From an uncultured Alsobacter sp. (lineage in GTDB: Bacteria > Pseudomonadota > Alphaproteobacteria > Rhizobiales > Beijerinckiaceae), in the NCBI RefSeq assembly GCF_945952055.1, contig NZ_CAMFHB010000042.1:1-54234 (forward strand): 54,234 nucleotides of DNA. The letters run 5' to 3'. Position numbers and translations under genes: made by a program. Below the pieces are notes generated by a model. It did no database searches. It had not been told where the DNA came from and saw nothing but the letters and a program-made list of their open reading frames with translations. Shown one piece after another: positions 35,314 to 43,754 of this stretch (positions are counted from its first letter, which is position 1; each line of letters opens with the position of its first letter).

Positions 35314-36069
35314 ATGCAACGGTTGCAGGGCAGGCTCGCCGTCGTCACGGGAGCCGCGAACGGAATCGGGCGGGCCTCGGCTCTCCGCTTCGCCTCGGAA
35401 GGCGCCAACCTCGCCTTGATCGACCTGGAGAAGGACGGTCTCGACCGCGTCGCCGGGGAAGCCCGCCGCCACGGCGCGAAGGTGCACACCATCGCCGGCG
35501 ACTGCACCGACGAGGCCACCATCGTGAAGGCCTTCGACGAGATCCGGCAGACCTGCGGCTTCGTCGACGTGCTGATGAACAATGTCGGCCAGAGCGCCCG
35601 CGAGAGGGCGTCCGAGTTCTACAAGTCCGAGCCGGAGGTGTGGCGCTTCGTTCTCGACGTCTGCCTCATGGCGACGCTGCTGGCCTCGCGCCAGGTCGTG
35701 CCGGCCATGCGCGAGGCGCGCAAGGGCAAGATCGTCAACGTCGCGTCGAACGCGGGCATGGCCGGCGAGGTCGGGATCAGCGAATACGCGGCCGCCAAGA
35801 TGGGCGTGATCGGGTTCACCCGGTCGCTGGCACGTGAGCTCGCTCCCTTCCACGTCAACGTCAACGCGGTGTGCCCGGGCGTCACCAAGACCCGGGTCAT
35901 CGAGCGGATCTCGCCCGAGATCGTGGCCAAGATCGAAGCCTCGATTCCGCTCGGCTTCTTCGCGGAACCGGAGGACATCGCCGCCGTGGCCGCGTTCCTG
36001 GCCAGCGACGACGCCCGCTACATGACCGGCCAGTCCGTCGTCGTCGACGGCGGGCGCTGGATGGTCTGA
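35314..36069 (+). CDS. Short-chain dehydrogenase/reductase (SDR)
   Basis: A protein of 251 aa with cofactor motif TGAANGIG and ALIDLEKDG (Asp, NAD-preferring). The structural motif is NNVG rather than NNAG, an allowed variant. The catalytic residues are the Ser in NVASNAGMAG and YAAAK. It ends with MTGQSVVVDGGRWMV. The start at 35314 has AAGGA upstream. It is the first gene after operator site 6 and is followed 60 bp later by a larger MFE-like SDR. It probably oxidises a ring or side-chain hydroxyl of the pathway substrate. Confidence 0.92.
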   Translation: MQRLQGRLAVVTGAANGIGRASALRFASEGANLALIDLEKDGLDRVAGEARRHGAKVHTIAGDCTDEATIVKAFDEIRQTCGFVDVLMNNVGQSARERASEFYKSEPEVWRFVLDVCLMATLLASRQVVPAMREARKGKIVNVASNAGMAGEVGISEYAAAKMGVIGFTRSLARELAPFHVNVNAVCPGVTKTRVIERISPEIVAKIEASIPLGFFAEPEDIAAVAAFLASDDARYMTGQSVVVDGGRWMV

Positions 36070-36080
36070 GGACAACCCGC

Positions 36081-36096
36081 CGGGCCCACGGGCCCG
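36081..36096 (+). other. Intergenic GC stem between the SDR genes
   Basis: CGGGCCC and GGGCCCG form a 7-bp inverted repeat separated by AC, in the 60-bp gap 36070-36129. There is no T-run; it may affect mRNA stability. Confidence 0.3.
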
Positions 36097-36129
36097 CCCC
36101 CACACTCACGCACGGGAAAGGCCCGATCG

Positions 36130-37044
36130 ATGGCTGGACTTCTCGAAGGAAAGGTGGCGCTCGTCACGGGCGCCGGCAGAGGCATCGGCCGCGAGATCGC
36201 GATGATGATGGCGGCCCACGGCGCCAGCGTCGTCGTCAACGATCCGGGCGTGTCCCTCGACGGTCAGGACGACGAGACGGACGGGCCGGCGAAGGCCGTC
36301 GTCCGCGAGATCACGGCGGCCGGCGGCAAGGCCGTCGCCGATTTCGGCTCGGTGGCCGAAGCCCCGCAGGCCCGCGCCATGGTGAGCCGCGCCGTCGACG
36401 AGTTCGGCAAGATCGACATCGTCGTGAACAACGCCGGCATCCTGCGCGACGTCATCTTCCACAAGATGACGGACGAAGACTGGGACGCGGTGATCAAGGT
36501 CCATCTCTACGGCAGCTTCAACGTCAGCCGGGCCGCCGCGGATTTCTTCCGGGCCCAGGCGTCCGGCACCTTCGTCCACATGACGTCCACGTCCGGACTC
36601 GTCGGCAATCCCGGCCAGGCGAACTACTCCGCCGCCAAGATGGGCATCGTCGGCCTGTCGAAGTCGCTGGCGCTGGACATGAGCCGCTTCAACGTGCGCT
36701 CGAACTGCATCTCGCCCTTCGCCTGGAGCCGCATGGTGGGGTCGATCCCCAACACTCCCGACCAGGAAGAGCGCCTCGCCGGCCTGCGCAAGCTCACCCC
36801 GGACAAGATCGCGCCCGTGGCGGTGTTCCTCGCCAGCGATGCCGCGGCCCAGGTCAACGGCCAGATCTTCGCCGTGCGCGGCAACGAGATCTTCCTCATG
36901 AGCCAGCCGCGGCCGCTGCGCTCCGCCCATCGCTCCGAGGGCTGGACGCCCGAGACGCTGCGCGACCACATGCTGCCGGCGTTGCGCACCAGCTTCGTCC
37001 CGGTGGAGATGTCGCGCGAGGTCTTCTCCTGGACGCCGGTGTGA
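36130..37044 (+). CDS. SDR resembling the (3R)-hydroxyacyl-CoA dehydrogenase domain of multifunctional enzyme type 2
   Basis: A protein of 304 aa, about 50 residues longer than the other SDRs here. The N-terminus has TGAGRGIGREIAMMMAAHGA and VVNDPGVSLDGQ, the cofactor-loop insertion typical of the peroxisomal MFE-2/HSD17B4 dehydrogenase domain. The catalytic residues are the Ser in TSTSGLVGNPGQ and YSAAK. The C-terminal tail (SQPRPLRSAHRSEGWTPETL) also follows that family. It would oxidise a 3-hydroxyacyl-CoA to the 3-oxoacyl-CoA. The next gene starts within its stop codon and encodes a MaoC-fold protein, the domain that follows the dehydrogenase in MFE-2. Confidence 0.88.
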   Translation: MAGLLEGKVALVTGAGRGIGREIAMMMAAHGASVVVNDPGVSLDGQDDETDGPAKAVVREITAAGGKAVADFGSVAEAPQARAMVSRAVDEFGKIDIVVNNAGILRDVIFHKMTDEDWDAVIKVHLYGSFNVSRAAADFFRAQASGTFVHMTSTSGLVGNPGQANYSAAKMGIVGLSKSLALDMSRFNVRSNCISPFAWSRMVGSIPNTPDQEERLAGLRKLTPDKIAPVAVFLASDAAAQVNGQIFAVRGNEIFLMSQPRPLRSAHRSEGWTPETLRDHMLPALRTSFVPVEMSREVFSWTPV

Positions 37045-37046
37045 CG

Positions 37047-37466
37047 ATGCAGCGGTACCGGCGCTTCGACGAGGTGGAGGTCGGCGAGGTCTTCCCGGCC
37101 GCGCCCCTGACCTTCACCGCCGACGGCGAGAAGGTCGCAGCCTTCCTGGCGGCGACCGGAAACGACGGTCGCCTCTACCGGGACGGCGAAGCGCTGGCAC
37201 GGGTGCCGTCCATGATCGCCTGCGTCTATCTCATCGACCTGCTGACGGCGCGCCGCAGCCCTCCCGGCGGCATCCACGCCAAGCAGACGCTCGCCTTCCA
37301 CCGCCCCCTGCGACTGGGAGAGACGCTCTCCATCCAGGGCCGCGTGACCGAGAAATACGTGCGCAAGGAGCGGCCCTACGTGGTGTCGACGTTCGAGGCG
37401 CATGGCGAGGACGGGAGCCTGGTGTCGAGCGGACAGGTCACGTCCATCTGGGGGCGCGACCCATGA
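37047..37466 (+). CDS. MaoC/hot-dog-fold protein, FAS1-like N-terminal type
   Basis: A protein of 139 aa from the ATG at 37047 (MQRYRRFDEVEVGEVFPAAP); a GTG at 37041 overlapping the previous stop is an alternative. It has the hot-dog strand pattern (HAKQTLAFHRPLRLGETLSI, then VVSTFEAHGEDGSLVSSGQV) but not the catalytic D-x4-H of R-hydratases. Such proteins form heterodimers with a second, catalytic MaoC-type protein, as in ChsH1/ChsH2 and HadA/HadB. The next gene, overlapping by 4 bp, supplies that partner. Confidence 0.82.
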   Translation: MQRYRRFDEVEVGEVFPAAPLTFTADGEKVAAFLAATGNDGRLYRDGEALARVPSMIACVYLIDLLTARRSPPGGIHAKQTLAFHRPLRLGETLSIQGRVTEKYVRKERPYVVSTFEAHGEDGSLVSSGQVTSIWGRDP

Positions 37467-37915
37467 GCGTGGCACCCCTGTCGACGACCGCTCCGGTGCC
37501 GCGCGCCGGCGAGACGCTGCCGCAGGTGGCGCGCACGGTGGACCAGGCGACGATCGACGCCTACGCCCGCGCCTCGGGCGACTTCAACCCCATCCATGTC
37601 GATCCCGCCTTCGCCGCGACCGGCCCCTTCGGCCGCACGATCGCGCACGGGCTGATGACCCTGGCCTACGTCGCCGAGATGCTGAACGGCTGGAGCCGGG
37701 GCGCCTTCGACGCGGCCGGCACGCTGGACATCGCCTTCGTGGGGCCCGTCTTCGCCGGAGACCGGGTCGAGGTGAACGGCACCGTCGACGACGTCGGCGA
37801 GCAGGACGGCCGGGCCGTCGCGAGCATCACGCTGGAAGCCAAGGCCGGCGAACGGACGATCCTGGCCGGACGGGCGAGGATCCCGCTGGCGACACAATCG
37901 GGGACGATGGCATGA
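37463..37915 (+). CDS. MaoC-family enoyl-CoA hydratase (catalytic subunit)
   Basis: A protein of 150 aa with the R-specific hydratase motif ASGDFNPIHVDPAFA, giving the catalytic pair D40 and H45, followed by FGRTIAHGLMTLAYVAEML. It adds water to a trans-2-enoyl-CoA to give the (3R)-hydroxyacyl-CoA. It overlaps the non-catalytic hot-dog partner and the thiolase-fold gene by 4 bp each, which suggests a stable complex made in fixed ratio. Confidence 0.88.
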   Translation: MSVAPLSTTAPVPRAGETLPQVARTVDQATIDAYARASGDFNPIHVDPAFAATGPFGRTIAHGLMTLAYVAEMLNGWSRGAFDAAGTLDIAFVGPVFAGDRVEVNGTVDDVGEQDGRAVASITLEAKAGERTILAGRARIPLATQSGTMA

Positions 37916-39078
37916 GCCGGGAAGCTGTAATCGTGGGGGTGGGCGACATCCCCCTGAAGGACGGACGCGCGGTCGGCGGCGGCTCGGTGCTGCAGGTCCA
38001 GGCCCGCGCCGCCAAGGCGGCCATCGACGATGCCGGCCTCGCCATGAAGGACGTCGACGGCCTGCTGGTCGCCGGCCTGTGGGGGCAGCCGGGTCCCGGC
38101 ATGCTCGCGTCCGTGACGCTGGGCGAATATCTCGGCGTGTTCCCGCGCTTCGCCGACACCACCAACATCGGCGGGTCGGCCTTCGAGGCCCACGTGGCCC
38201 ACGCCGCGATGGCCATCGAGCGCGGCTACTGCGACGTGGCGCTGATCGTCTACGGCTCGGTCCAGAAGAGCGAGCGCAGCCGCACGCTGGGGGGCCGCCC
38301 TCCGGTCCTGACCATGCAGTTCGAGAACGTCTGGGGCATCCCCCAGCCCGTCGGCGGCTACGCGCTGGCGGCCCGCCGCCACATGCACGAGTTCGGCACC
38401 CGCGAGGAGCAGCTCGCCGAGATCGCGGTGGCGACCCGGGCCTGGGCGGCGCTCAACCCCGCCGCCACCATGCGCGATCCGCTCACCATCGACGACGTGA
38501 TGCGCAGCACCCCGATCAGCGACCCGCTCAAGCTGCTCGACTGCTGCCTGGTGACCGACGGTGCCGGCGCGATCGTCATGACCACGGCCGAGAACGCGCG
38601 GGCCCACGGCAGCCGCATGATCCACGTCCGGGGCTACGGCGAGGCGCACACGCACTGGTCCATCGGCGCCATGCCGGACCTCGCGCGCCTCACCGCGGCG
38701 GAAATGTCGGGCCGCCGCGCCTTCGAGATGGCGGGGATCCGCCACGACGCCATCGACATCGTCGAGTGCTACGACAGCTTCACCATCACCGTGCTGATGA
38801 CGCTGGAGGCGCTGGGCTTCTGCAAGCCCGGCGAAGGCGGCGCCTTCGTCTCCGGCCAGCGGACCGCGCCCGGAGGAGCCTTCCCGCTCAACACCAATGG
38901 CGGGGGCCTCTCCTACTGCCATCCGGGCATGTACGGCATCTTCCTGCTGATCGAGGCCGTTCGGCAGCTCAGGGGAGAGGCCGACGCACGGCAGGTCCCG
39001 GGCGTCCGCACCGCCCTCGTCCACGGCACCGGCGGGACGCTGTCCTCCGGCGGCACCGTGATCCTCGCCAACCATTGA
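37912..39078 (+). CDS. Thiolase-fold protein lacking the thiolase cysteine; Ltp2-like acyl-CoA aldolase/lyase candidate
   Basis: A protein of 388 aa aligned along the SCP2-type thiolase family. Where thiolases have the nucleophilic Cys (as in NNxCSTG), this protein reads ADTTNIGGSAFEAH (residues 81-94) with no Cys, so Claisen chemistry is unlikely. Conserved C-terminal blocks are VECYDSFTITVL (Y287) and NGGGLSYCHPGMYG (Y335, H337). Known Cys-less members of this group, such as Ltp2, work with a DUF35 partner and cleave beta-hydroxyacyl-CoAs by retro-aldol chemistry using tyrosines. A DUF35 gene follows 7 bp later, and a MaoC hydratase pair precedes. A retro-aldolase role is my inference. Confidence 0.8.
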   Translation: MSREAVIVGVGDIPLKDGRAVGGGSVLQVQARAAKAAIDDAGLAMKDVDGLLVAGLWGQPGPGMLASVTLGEYLGVFPRFADTTNIGGSAFEAHVAHAAMAIERGYCDVALIVYGSVQKSERSRTLGGRPPVLTMQFENVWGIPQPVGGYALAARRHMHEFGTREEQLAEIAVATRAWAALNPAATMRDPLTIDDVMRSTPISDPLKLLDCCLVTDGAGAIVMTTAENARAHGSRMIHVRGYGEAHTHWSIGAMPDLARLTAAEMSGRRAFEMAGIRHDAIDIVECYDSFTITVLMTLEALGFCKPGEGGAFVSGQRTAPGGAFPLNTNGGGLSYCHPGMYGIFLLIEAVRQLRGEADARQVPGVRTALVHGTGGTLSSGGTVILANH

Positions 39079-39085
39079 GGCCGAG

Positions 39086-39520
39086 ATGTCGACGCCAGCC
39101 GAGAGCACCTACGACAAGCCGCAGCCCGTCATCGATCCCGGCACGAAGCCGTTCTGGGACGCGGCACGGGCTCACCGCCTGTCCATTCCCCGCTGCCGGG
39201 CCTGCGGCCAGCACCACTTCTACCCGCGCGAGCTCTGCCCGCACTGCCACTCGGACCAGCTCGACTGGACCGACGTGTCGGGCAAGGGCGAGATCTACAG
39301 CTACACCATCGCTCGCAAGCCGGCCGGACCGGTGTTCGCCGCCGACGTGCCCTACGTGATCGCCATGGTCACCCTGGACGAAGGCCCGCGGATGCTCACC
39401 AACATCGTGACGCCCGACGTCGAGCAGGTCCGGATCGGCGACCGCGTGACGGTCCGCTTCGAGGACGTGACGCCCGAGCTCACCTTGCCGAAGTTCACCC
39501 TCGACAAGGACCCGTCGTGA
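39086..39520 (+). CDS. DUF35 zinc-ribbon/OB-fold protein, partner of the thiolase-fold protein
   Basis: A protein of 144 aa. The rubredoxin-like zinc ribbon is CRACGQHHFYPRELCPHC (residues about 33-50), preceded by the DUF35 helix PFWDAARAHRLSIPRC. The OB fold follows, with GEIYSYTIARKPAGPVFAAD and RIGDRVTVRFEDV. DUF35 proteins bind thiolase-fold enzymes and are thought to help CoA-substrate binding. It lies directly after the Cys-less thiolase-fold gene, and its stop overlaps the start of the next acyl-CoA dehydrogenase (GTGA). Confidence 0.9.
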   Translation: MSTPAESTYDKPQPVIDPGTKPFWDAARAHRLSIPRCRACGQHHFYPRELCPHCHSDQLDWTDVSGKGEIYSYTIARKPAGPVFAADVPYVIAMVTLDEGPRMLTNIVTPDVEQVRIGDRVTVRFEDVTPELTLPKFTLDKDPS

Positions 39521-40752
39521 TCCCCGCCCAGGTTCCGCAGGACATCGTCCAGGTCGGTGAGAGCCTCATCCGCTTCGTCGAGCGCGAGGTGGTGCCGCTG
39601 GAACAGGAGAACCGGGCGCTGCTGGCCAGCGACCGCACGATCTTCGACGAGCACGGCCGCTTCACGGACGCGGTGCAGGCGCTGCGCAAGACGGTGCGCG
39701 AACGCTCGGCCCGCGAGGGCTTCTATACGATGTTCGGCCCCGAGGAGCTGGGCGGCGGCGGGCTGGGCCCGATGGCGGCGGTGTACCTTAACGGCCTCCT
39801 GTCGTCGCATTGCGGCCCGGGCCGCGTGCTGATCCACCCCGTGGTGATCCCCTCCCCGTTCACGAACGGTCTCTCGCCCCTGCTCACGAGCCTTCGGGCG
39901 GACGTGCGGGCGCGCTACCTGCCTGCCCTGGCCAGCGGCGAGAAGACCCTGTGCTTCGGCCTCAGCGAGCCCAACGCCGGATCCGACGTGTTCGGCATGG
40001 CGACGCGCGCGGTCCGCGACGGCGACCACTGGATCCTCAACGGCTCCAAGCAGTGGATCACCAACGGCCCCTACGCCGACTACGCGATGATCTTCGCCGT
40101 CACCGACACGGAGAAGGCCGCGAAGCGCTCCGGCGGTGTCACCGGCTTCTTCGTCGACACCCGCAGCCCGGGCTTCTCGGTGGTCTCCACCATCCCGATC
40201 ATGGGGCAGCTCGGCGCGGAGATCGGCATCCTCTCCTTCGACGGGCTGCGCGTGCCCGACGACCACCGCCTCGGCGAGGTCGACAAGGGCCTCGCGGTGG
40301 CGATGCACGGCGTCAACATCGGGCGCCTGGGGCTTTCGGCGACCTGCATCGGCATGGCCCGCTGGGCGCTGGCCCAGGCCGTCGACTACGCCAAGATCCG
40401 CAAGACCTTCGGCCAGCCCATCGGCGACCATCAGGCCGTGCAGATCCTGCTGGCCGACAGCGCGGCCGACATCTACGGCGCCGAGACGATGCTGCTCGAC
40501 TGCGCGGCGAAGCTGGAGCGCGGCGAGCGCGCCCTCGCCGAGCTCTCGATGGTCAAGCTGCGCTGCACCGAGGCCGCCAACACCGTGTTCGACCGCTGCA
40601 TGCAGGTCCACGGCGGCATGGGCCTCACCAACGAGCTCCGGCTCGAGGCGGGCTACCGCTTCACCCGGTCCATGCGCATTCCCGACGGCACCAGCGAAAT
40701 CCAGCGGCGCACCATCGCGCGCGAAATGCTGAGCCGCGGCATCACCTTTTGA
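39517..40752 (+). CDS. Acyl-CoA dehydrogenase with Asp at the canonical C-terminal Glu position (ACAD10/11-like)
   Basis: A protein of 411 aa with flavin motifs LCFGLSEPNAGSDVFGMATR and WILNGSKQWITNGP. The C-terminal signature reads IPDGTSEIQRRTIAREML, so the MCAD-type catalytic Glu of YEGT is replaced by Asp, as I recall for ACAD10/11-type enzymes. The start is a GTG at 39517 overlapping the DUF35 stop, with AAGGA upstream. It is placed between the hydratase/aldolase block and an ADP-forming acyl-CoA synthetase, and so probably desaturates a branched or large acyl-CoA. Confidence 0.9.
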   Translation: MIPAQVPQDIVQVGESLIRFVEREVVPLEQENRALLASDRTIFDEHGRFTDAVQALRKTVRERSAREGFYTMFGPEELGGGGLGPMAAVYLNGLLSSHCGPGRVLIHPVVIPSPFTNGLSPLLTSLRADVRARYLPALASGEKTLCFGLSEPNAGSDVFGMATRAVRDGDHWILNGSKQWITNGPYADYAMIFAVTDTEKAAKRSGGVTGFFVDTRSPGFSVVSTIPIMGQLGAEIGILSFDGLRVPDDHRLGEVDKGLAVAMHGVNIGRLGLSATCIGMARWALAQAVDYAKIRKTFGQPIGDHQAVQILLADSAADIYGAETMLLDCAAKLERGERALAELSMVKLRCTEAANTVFDRCMQVHGGMGLTNELRLEAGYRFTRSMRIPDGTSEIQRRTIAREMLSRGITF

Positions 40753-40760
40753 GGACACCC

Positions 40761-42863
40761 ATGGCCCACGCCGATCCTGCCCGGCTCGACGCCCTCTTCC
40801 GCCCGCGGTCGGTCGCCATCCTCGGTGCCTCCGACGATGCGACCCGCATCTCCGGGCGGCCGGTGCGCTATCTCATCGAGGGCGGGTTCAAGGGCGGCAT
40901 CTATCCGGTCAACCCGAACCGCGAGACGGTGCAGGGACTGAAGGCCTACAAGTCGCTCGCCGACTGCCCCGAGGCCCCGGACGTGGCGATCATCGCCGTG
41001 CCGCTGGCGCTGACCGAGGGCGCCGTGCGCGACTGCGTGGCGCGCGGCGTGCGCGGGGCCGTGATCTTCTCGGCGGGCTATGCGGAGGCGGGCGAGGAAG
41101 GCCTGGCGATCCAGAGCCGCATCACGGACATCGCCCGGGCCGGCGGCCTGCGGCTGTTGGGCCCCAACTGCCTCGGCATCTTCAATCCGCGCATCGGCTT
41201 CTTCGGCACCTTCACCCAGTCGCTCGACCGCGAGATGCCCAAGCCCGGCGAACTCGGCATCGTCAGCCAGAGCGGCGCCTACGGCTCGCACATCGCCTAC
41301 CTGGCGCGGCGCCGCGGCATCGGCATCGGCTACTGGATCACCACCGGCAACGAAGCCGACGTGGACGTGTCGGAAGCCATCGAGTGGATGGCCGGGCAGG
41401 ACGACGTCAAGGTCATCATGGCCTATGTCGAGGGAGTGCGGAACGGTCCGCGCTTCCGCGCCGCCCTGGAGCGCGCGAGGGCCAACCGCAAGCCCGTCGT
41501 CATGATCAAGGTCGGCAGGTCCGAGACCGGCGCCAAGGCCGCCTCGTCCCACACCGCCTCCCTCGCCGGCTCCGACGCGGTCTACGACGCGCTGTTCCAG
41601 CAGACCGGCGTCTACCGGGCGACCACCACCGAGGAGCAGATCGACGTCGCCTATGCCTGCATGCGCGGCATCTTCCCGGCGAGCAACCGGCTGGGCGTGG
41701 TGACGCTGTCGGGCGGCGCCGGCGTCCTCATCTGCGACGCCGCCGAGCGTCACGGGCTCGACGTCGCGCCGATGCCGGACGACGCGCAGCGCAAGCTCAA
41801 GGAGCTGCTGCCCTTCGCCTCCGTGACGAACCCGGTCGATACGACCGCGCAGGCCCTCAACGACATGTCGCTGCTCGCCCGCAACATCGAGGTCATCCTC
41901 GAGGAAGGCGGCTACGACGCGCTGATCGGCTTCTTCACCACCGTCCCCAACACGCGGACGCTGTCGGCACCGCTGCGCAAGGCGATCATGGATGGCTGCG
42001 CGCGCTTCTCCGACCGGCTGATCGTGATGGCCATGATCGGCGATCCCGAGGTGGTGCGCGACTACGAGGCCGCCGGCTTCCTCGTCTACGAGGACGCGGA
42101 CCGCGCCGTCGTCGCCATCGCCGCGCTCGCGCGTTTCGCCCAGGCGTTCGCACGGCCCGCCGCGCCCGCGCAGGTGGCCGCGACCGGCCAAGGATCCCTG
42201 CCGAAGGGTCCCGTTTCGGAACCGGACGCCAAGCGCATCCTGTCGGGCGCGGGCGTGCCCTTCCTCGACGAGCGCCTCGCGACCGACGCCGCGGCGGCCG
42301 GAGCCGCCGCCGACGCGATCGGCTATCCCGTGGTGCTCAAGATCGTCTCGGCGGCCATCGAGCACAAGACCGAGATCGGCGGGGTCATGGTCGGCGTGGC
42401 CGACCGCGCCGCGGTCGAGGCCGGCTTCGCCGAACTGCTGCGCCGGGCGGCCCTGCACCGCCCCGACGCGGCCATCGACGGGGTGCTGGTCGCCCCCATG
42501 GCGCGTGGCGGCGTCGAGGTGATCGCGGGTGTCGCGCGCGACCCGGTGTTCGGCCCCGTGGTCATGTTCGGCCTCGGCGGCGTGCACGTGGAGGTGTTGC
42601 GCGACGTGTGCTTCCGCCTCGCACCCTTCGGCCGCGACGAGGCCATGGCCATGATCTCGGGCATCCGCGGCCACGCGCTGCTGGAAGGCGTGAGAGGCGC
42701 CGCTCCCAGCGACGTCGAGGCGCTGGCGGACCTGCTGGTGTCGCTCTCGCGCTTCGCCGCCGCCCATGGGGACGATCTCGAGTCGATTGATCTCAATCCA
42801 GTCCTGGTGCGCCCGCGCGGCGAAGGCGTTGTCGCCCTCGACGCTTTGCTGGTAACCCGCTGA
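40761..42863 (+). CDS. ADP-forming acyl-CoA synthetase (acetyl-CoA synthetase/protein acetyltransferase-like, ATP-grasp)
   Basis: A protein of 700 aa. Order of domains: CoA-binding Rossmann domain (residues about 10-135, FRPRSVAILGASDDATRISG), succinyl-CoA-ligase-like domains (IVSQSGAYGSHIAYLARRRG; phosphohistidine H264 in ASSHTASLAGS), and a C-terminal ATP-grasp domain from about residue 480 (AIGYPVVLKIVSAAIEHKTE, ending SIDLNPVLVRPRGEG). It lacks a GNAT domain, so it is a synthetase rather than a Pat-type acetylase. It couples ATP to ADP + Pi with acyl-CoA formation, or the reverse. Together with two AMP-forming ligases and a CoA-transferase, the island has four routes to CoA esters. Confidence 0.9.
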   Translation: MAHADPARLDALFRPRSVAILGASDDATRISGRPVRYLIEGGFKGGIYPVNPNRETVQGLKAYKSLADCPEAPDVAIIAVPLALTEGAVRDCVARGVRGAVIFSAGYAEAGEEGLAIQSRITDIARAGGLRLLGPNCLGIFNPRIGFFGTFTQSLDREMPKPGELGIVSQSGAYGSHIAYLARRRGIGIGYWITTGNEADVDVSEAIEWMAGQDDVKVIMAYVEGVRNGPRFRAALERARANRKPVVMIKVGRSETGAKAASSHTASLAGSDAVYDALFQQTGVYRATTTEEQIDVAYACMRGIFPASNRLGVVTLSGGAGVLICDAAERHGLDVAPMPDDAQRKLKELLPFASVTNPVDTTAQALNDMSLLARNIEVILEEGGYDALIGFFTTVPNTRTLSAPLRKAIMDGCARFSDRLIVMAMIGDPEVVRDYEAAGFLVYEDADRAVVAIAALARFAQAFARPAAPAQVAATGQGSLPKGPVSEPDAKRILSGAGVPFLDERLATDAAAAGAAADAIGYPVVLKIVSAAIEHKTEIGGVMVGVADRAAVEAGFAELLRRAALHRPDAAIDGVLVAPMARGGVEVIAGVARDPVFGPVVMFGLGGVHVEVLRDVCFRLAPFGRDEAMAMISGIRGHALLEGVRGAAPSDVEALADLLVSLSRFAAAHGDDLESIDLNPVLVRPRGEGVVALDALLVTR

Positions 42864-42880
42864 ACTGTTCCGACTATCCC

Positions 42881-42896
42881 GCCGGCCCGTGCCGGC
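42881..42896 (+). other. Short GC hairpin before the enoyl-CoA hydratase gene
   Basis: GCCGGC, a 4-nt loop and GCCGGC, in the 59-bp gap after the ADP-forming synthetase. There is no T-run; it is probably a processing or attenuation element at most. Confidence 0.25.
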
Positions 42897-42922
42897 ATTG
42901 ACCTGACATCCGGGAGGACGCG

Positions 42923-43723
42923 ATGGGCGTCGACTACTCAGGCTACAAGTACATCGCCTTCTCGCGCACGGACCGCGTGATGACGGTGACGTTCAACCGG
43001 CCGGAAGCCCTCAACGCCATGACGGCCGCCATGCACGAGGAGGCCTCGCGCCTCTTCTACGACCTGGGCCGCGACCACGACATCGACGTCGTCGTGCTGA
43101 CGGGCGCCGGCAAGGCCTTCAGCGCGGGCGGCGACATCGCCGGCATGCGCGAGATGTACGACGACCCCGAGAAGTTCGACCTCGGCATCATGGAAGCCAA
43201 GAAGGTCGTCTTCGGCATCCTCGACTGCGAGAAGATCATCGTGTGCAAGATGAACGGCGACGCGGTGGGCCTCGGCGCCACCATCGCGCTGTTCTGCGAC
43301 ATCATCTTCGCGGCCGACCACGCCCGCATCGGCGACCCCCACGTGCGGGTCGGCCTCGCCGCGGGCGACGGTGGCGCCGTGATCTGGCCGCAGGCGATCG
43401 GCTATGCCCGCGCCAAGGAGTACCTGCTGACCGGAGACCTCATCAAGGCGCCGGACGCGGCGGCCATGGGCCTCATCAACTACGCGGTGCCGGCGGCCGA
43501 ACTCGACGCCCGCGTGGACGCCTTCGTGGCCCGCCTCGCGGCTGGCGCCATGACCTCGATGCGCTACACCAAGACCGCCATCAACATCGGCCTGAAGCAG
43601 CTCGCCCATTCGATGATGGACACCTGCATGGCCTACGAGGCGCTGACCAACCGCACAGCCGATCACCTGGAGGCGATCAACGCCTTCAGCGAGAAGCGCA
43701 AGCCCCGCTTCACCGGCCGCTGA
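42923..43723 (+). CDS. Enoyl-CoA hydratase/isomerase family (crotonase-fold) protein
   Basis: A protein of 266 aa with a crotonase start RVMTVTFNRPEALNAMTAAM, the oxyanion-hole segments GAGKAFSAGGDIAGMRE and GDAVGLGATIALFCD, and the active-site loop GDPHVRVGLAAGDGGAVIWP. By eye the first catalytic Glu of classic hydratases (QPE) is His here, while GDGG keeps an acidic residue nearby, so the exact reaction (hydration, isomerisation or hydrolysis) is uncertain. It starts a block of hydratase, acyl-CoA dehydrogenase, ligase, SDR and acyl-CoA dehydrogenase. Confidence 0.9.
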   Translation: MGVDYSGYKYIAFSRTDRVMTVTFNRPEALNAMTAAMHEEASRLFYDLGRDHDIDVVVLTGAGKAFSAGGDIAGMREMYDDPEKFDLGIMEAKKVVFGILDCEKIIVCKMNGDAVGLGATIALFCDIIFAADHARIGDPHVRVGLAAGDGGAVIWPQAIGYARAKEYLLTGDLIKAPDAAAMGLINYAVPAAELDARVDAFVARLAAGAMTSMRYTKTAINIGLKQLAHSMMDTCMAYEALTNRTADHLEAINAFSEKRKPRFTGR

Positions 43724-43754
43724 GGCCCGCGCGACCGCGCCAGGGAGAACCGCG

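Noticed and set aside
37912-39078. Annotation as an ordinary acetyl-CoA acetyltransferase (thiolase)
   Set aside because: The nucleophilic Cys motif is absent (NIGGSA in its place), and the gene is paired with DUF35 and MaoC genes, so thiolysis is not supported.
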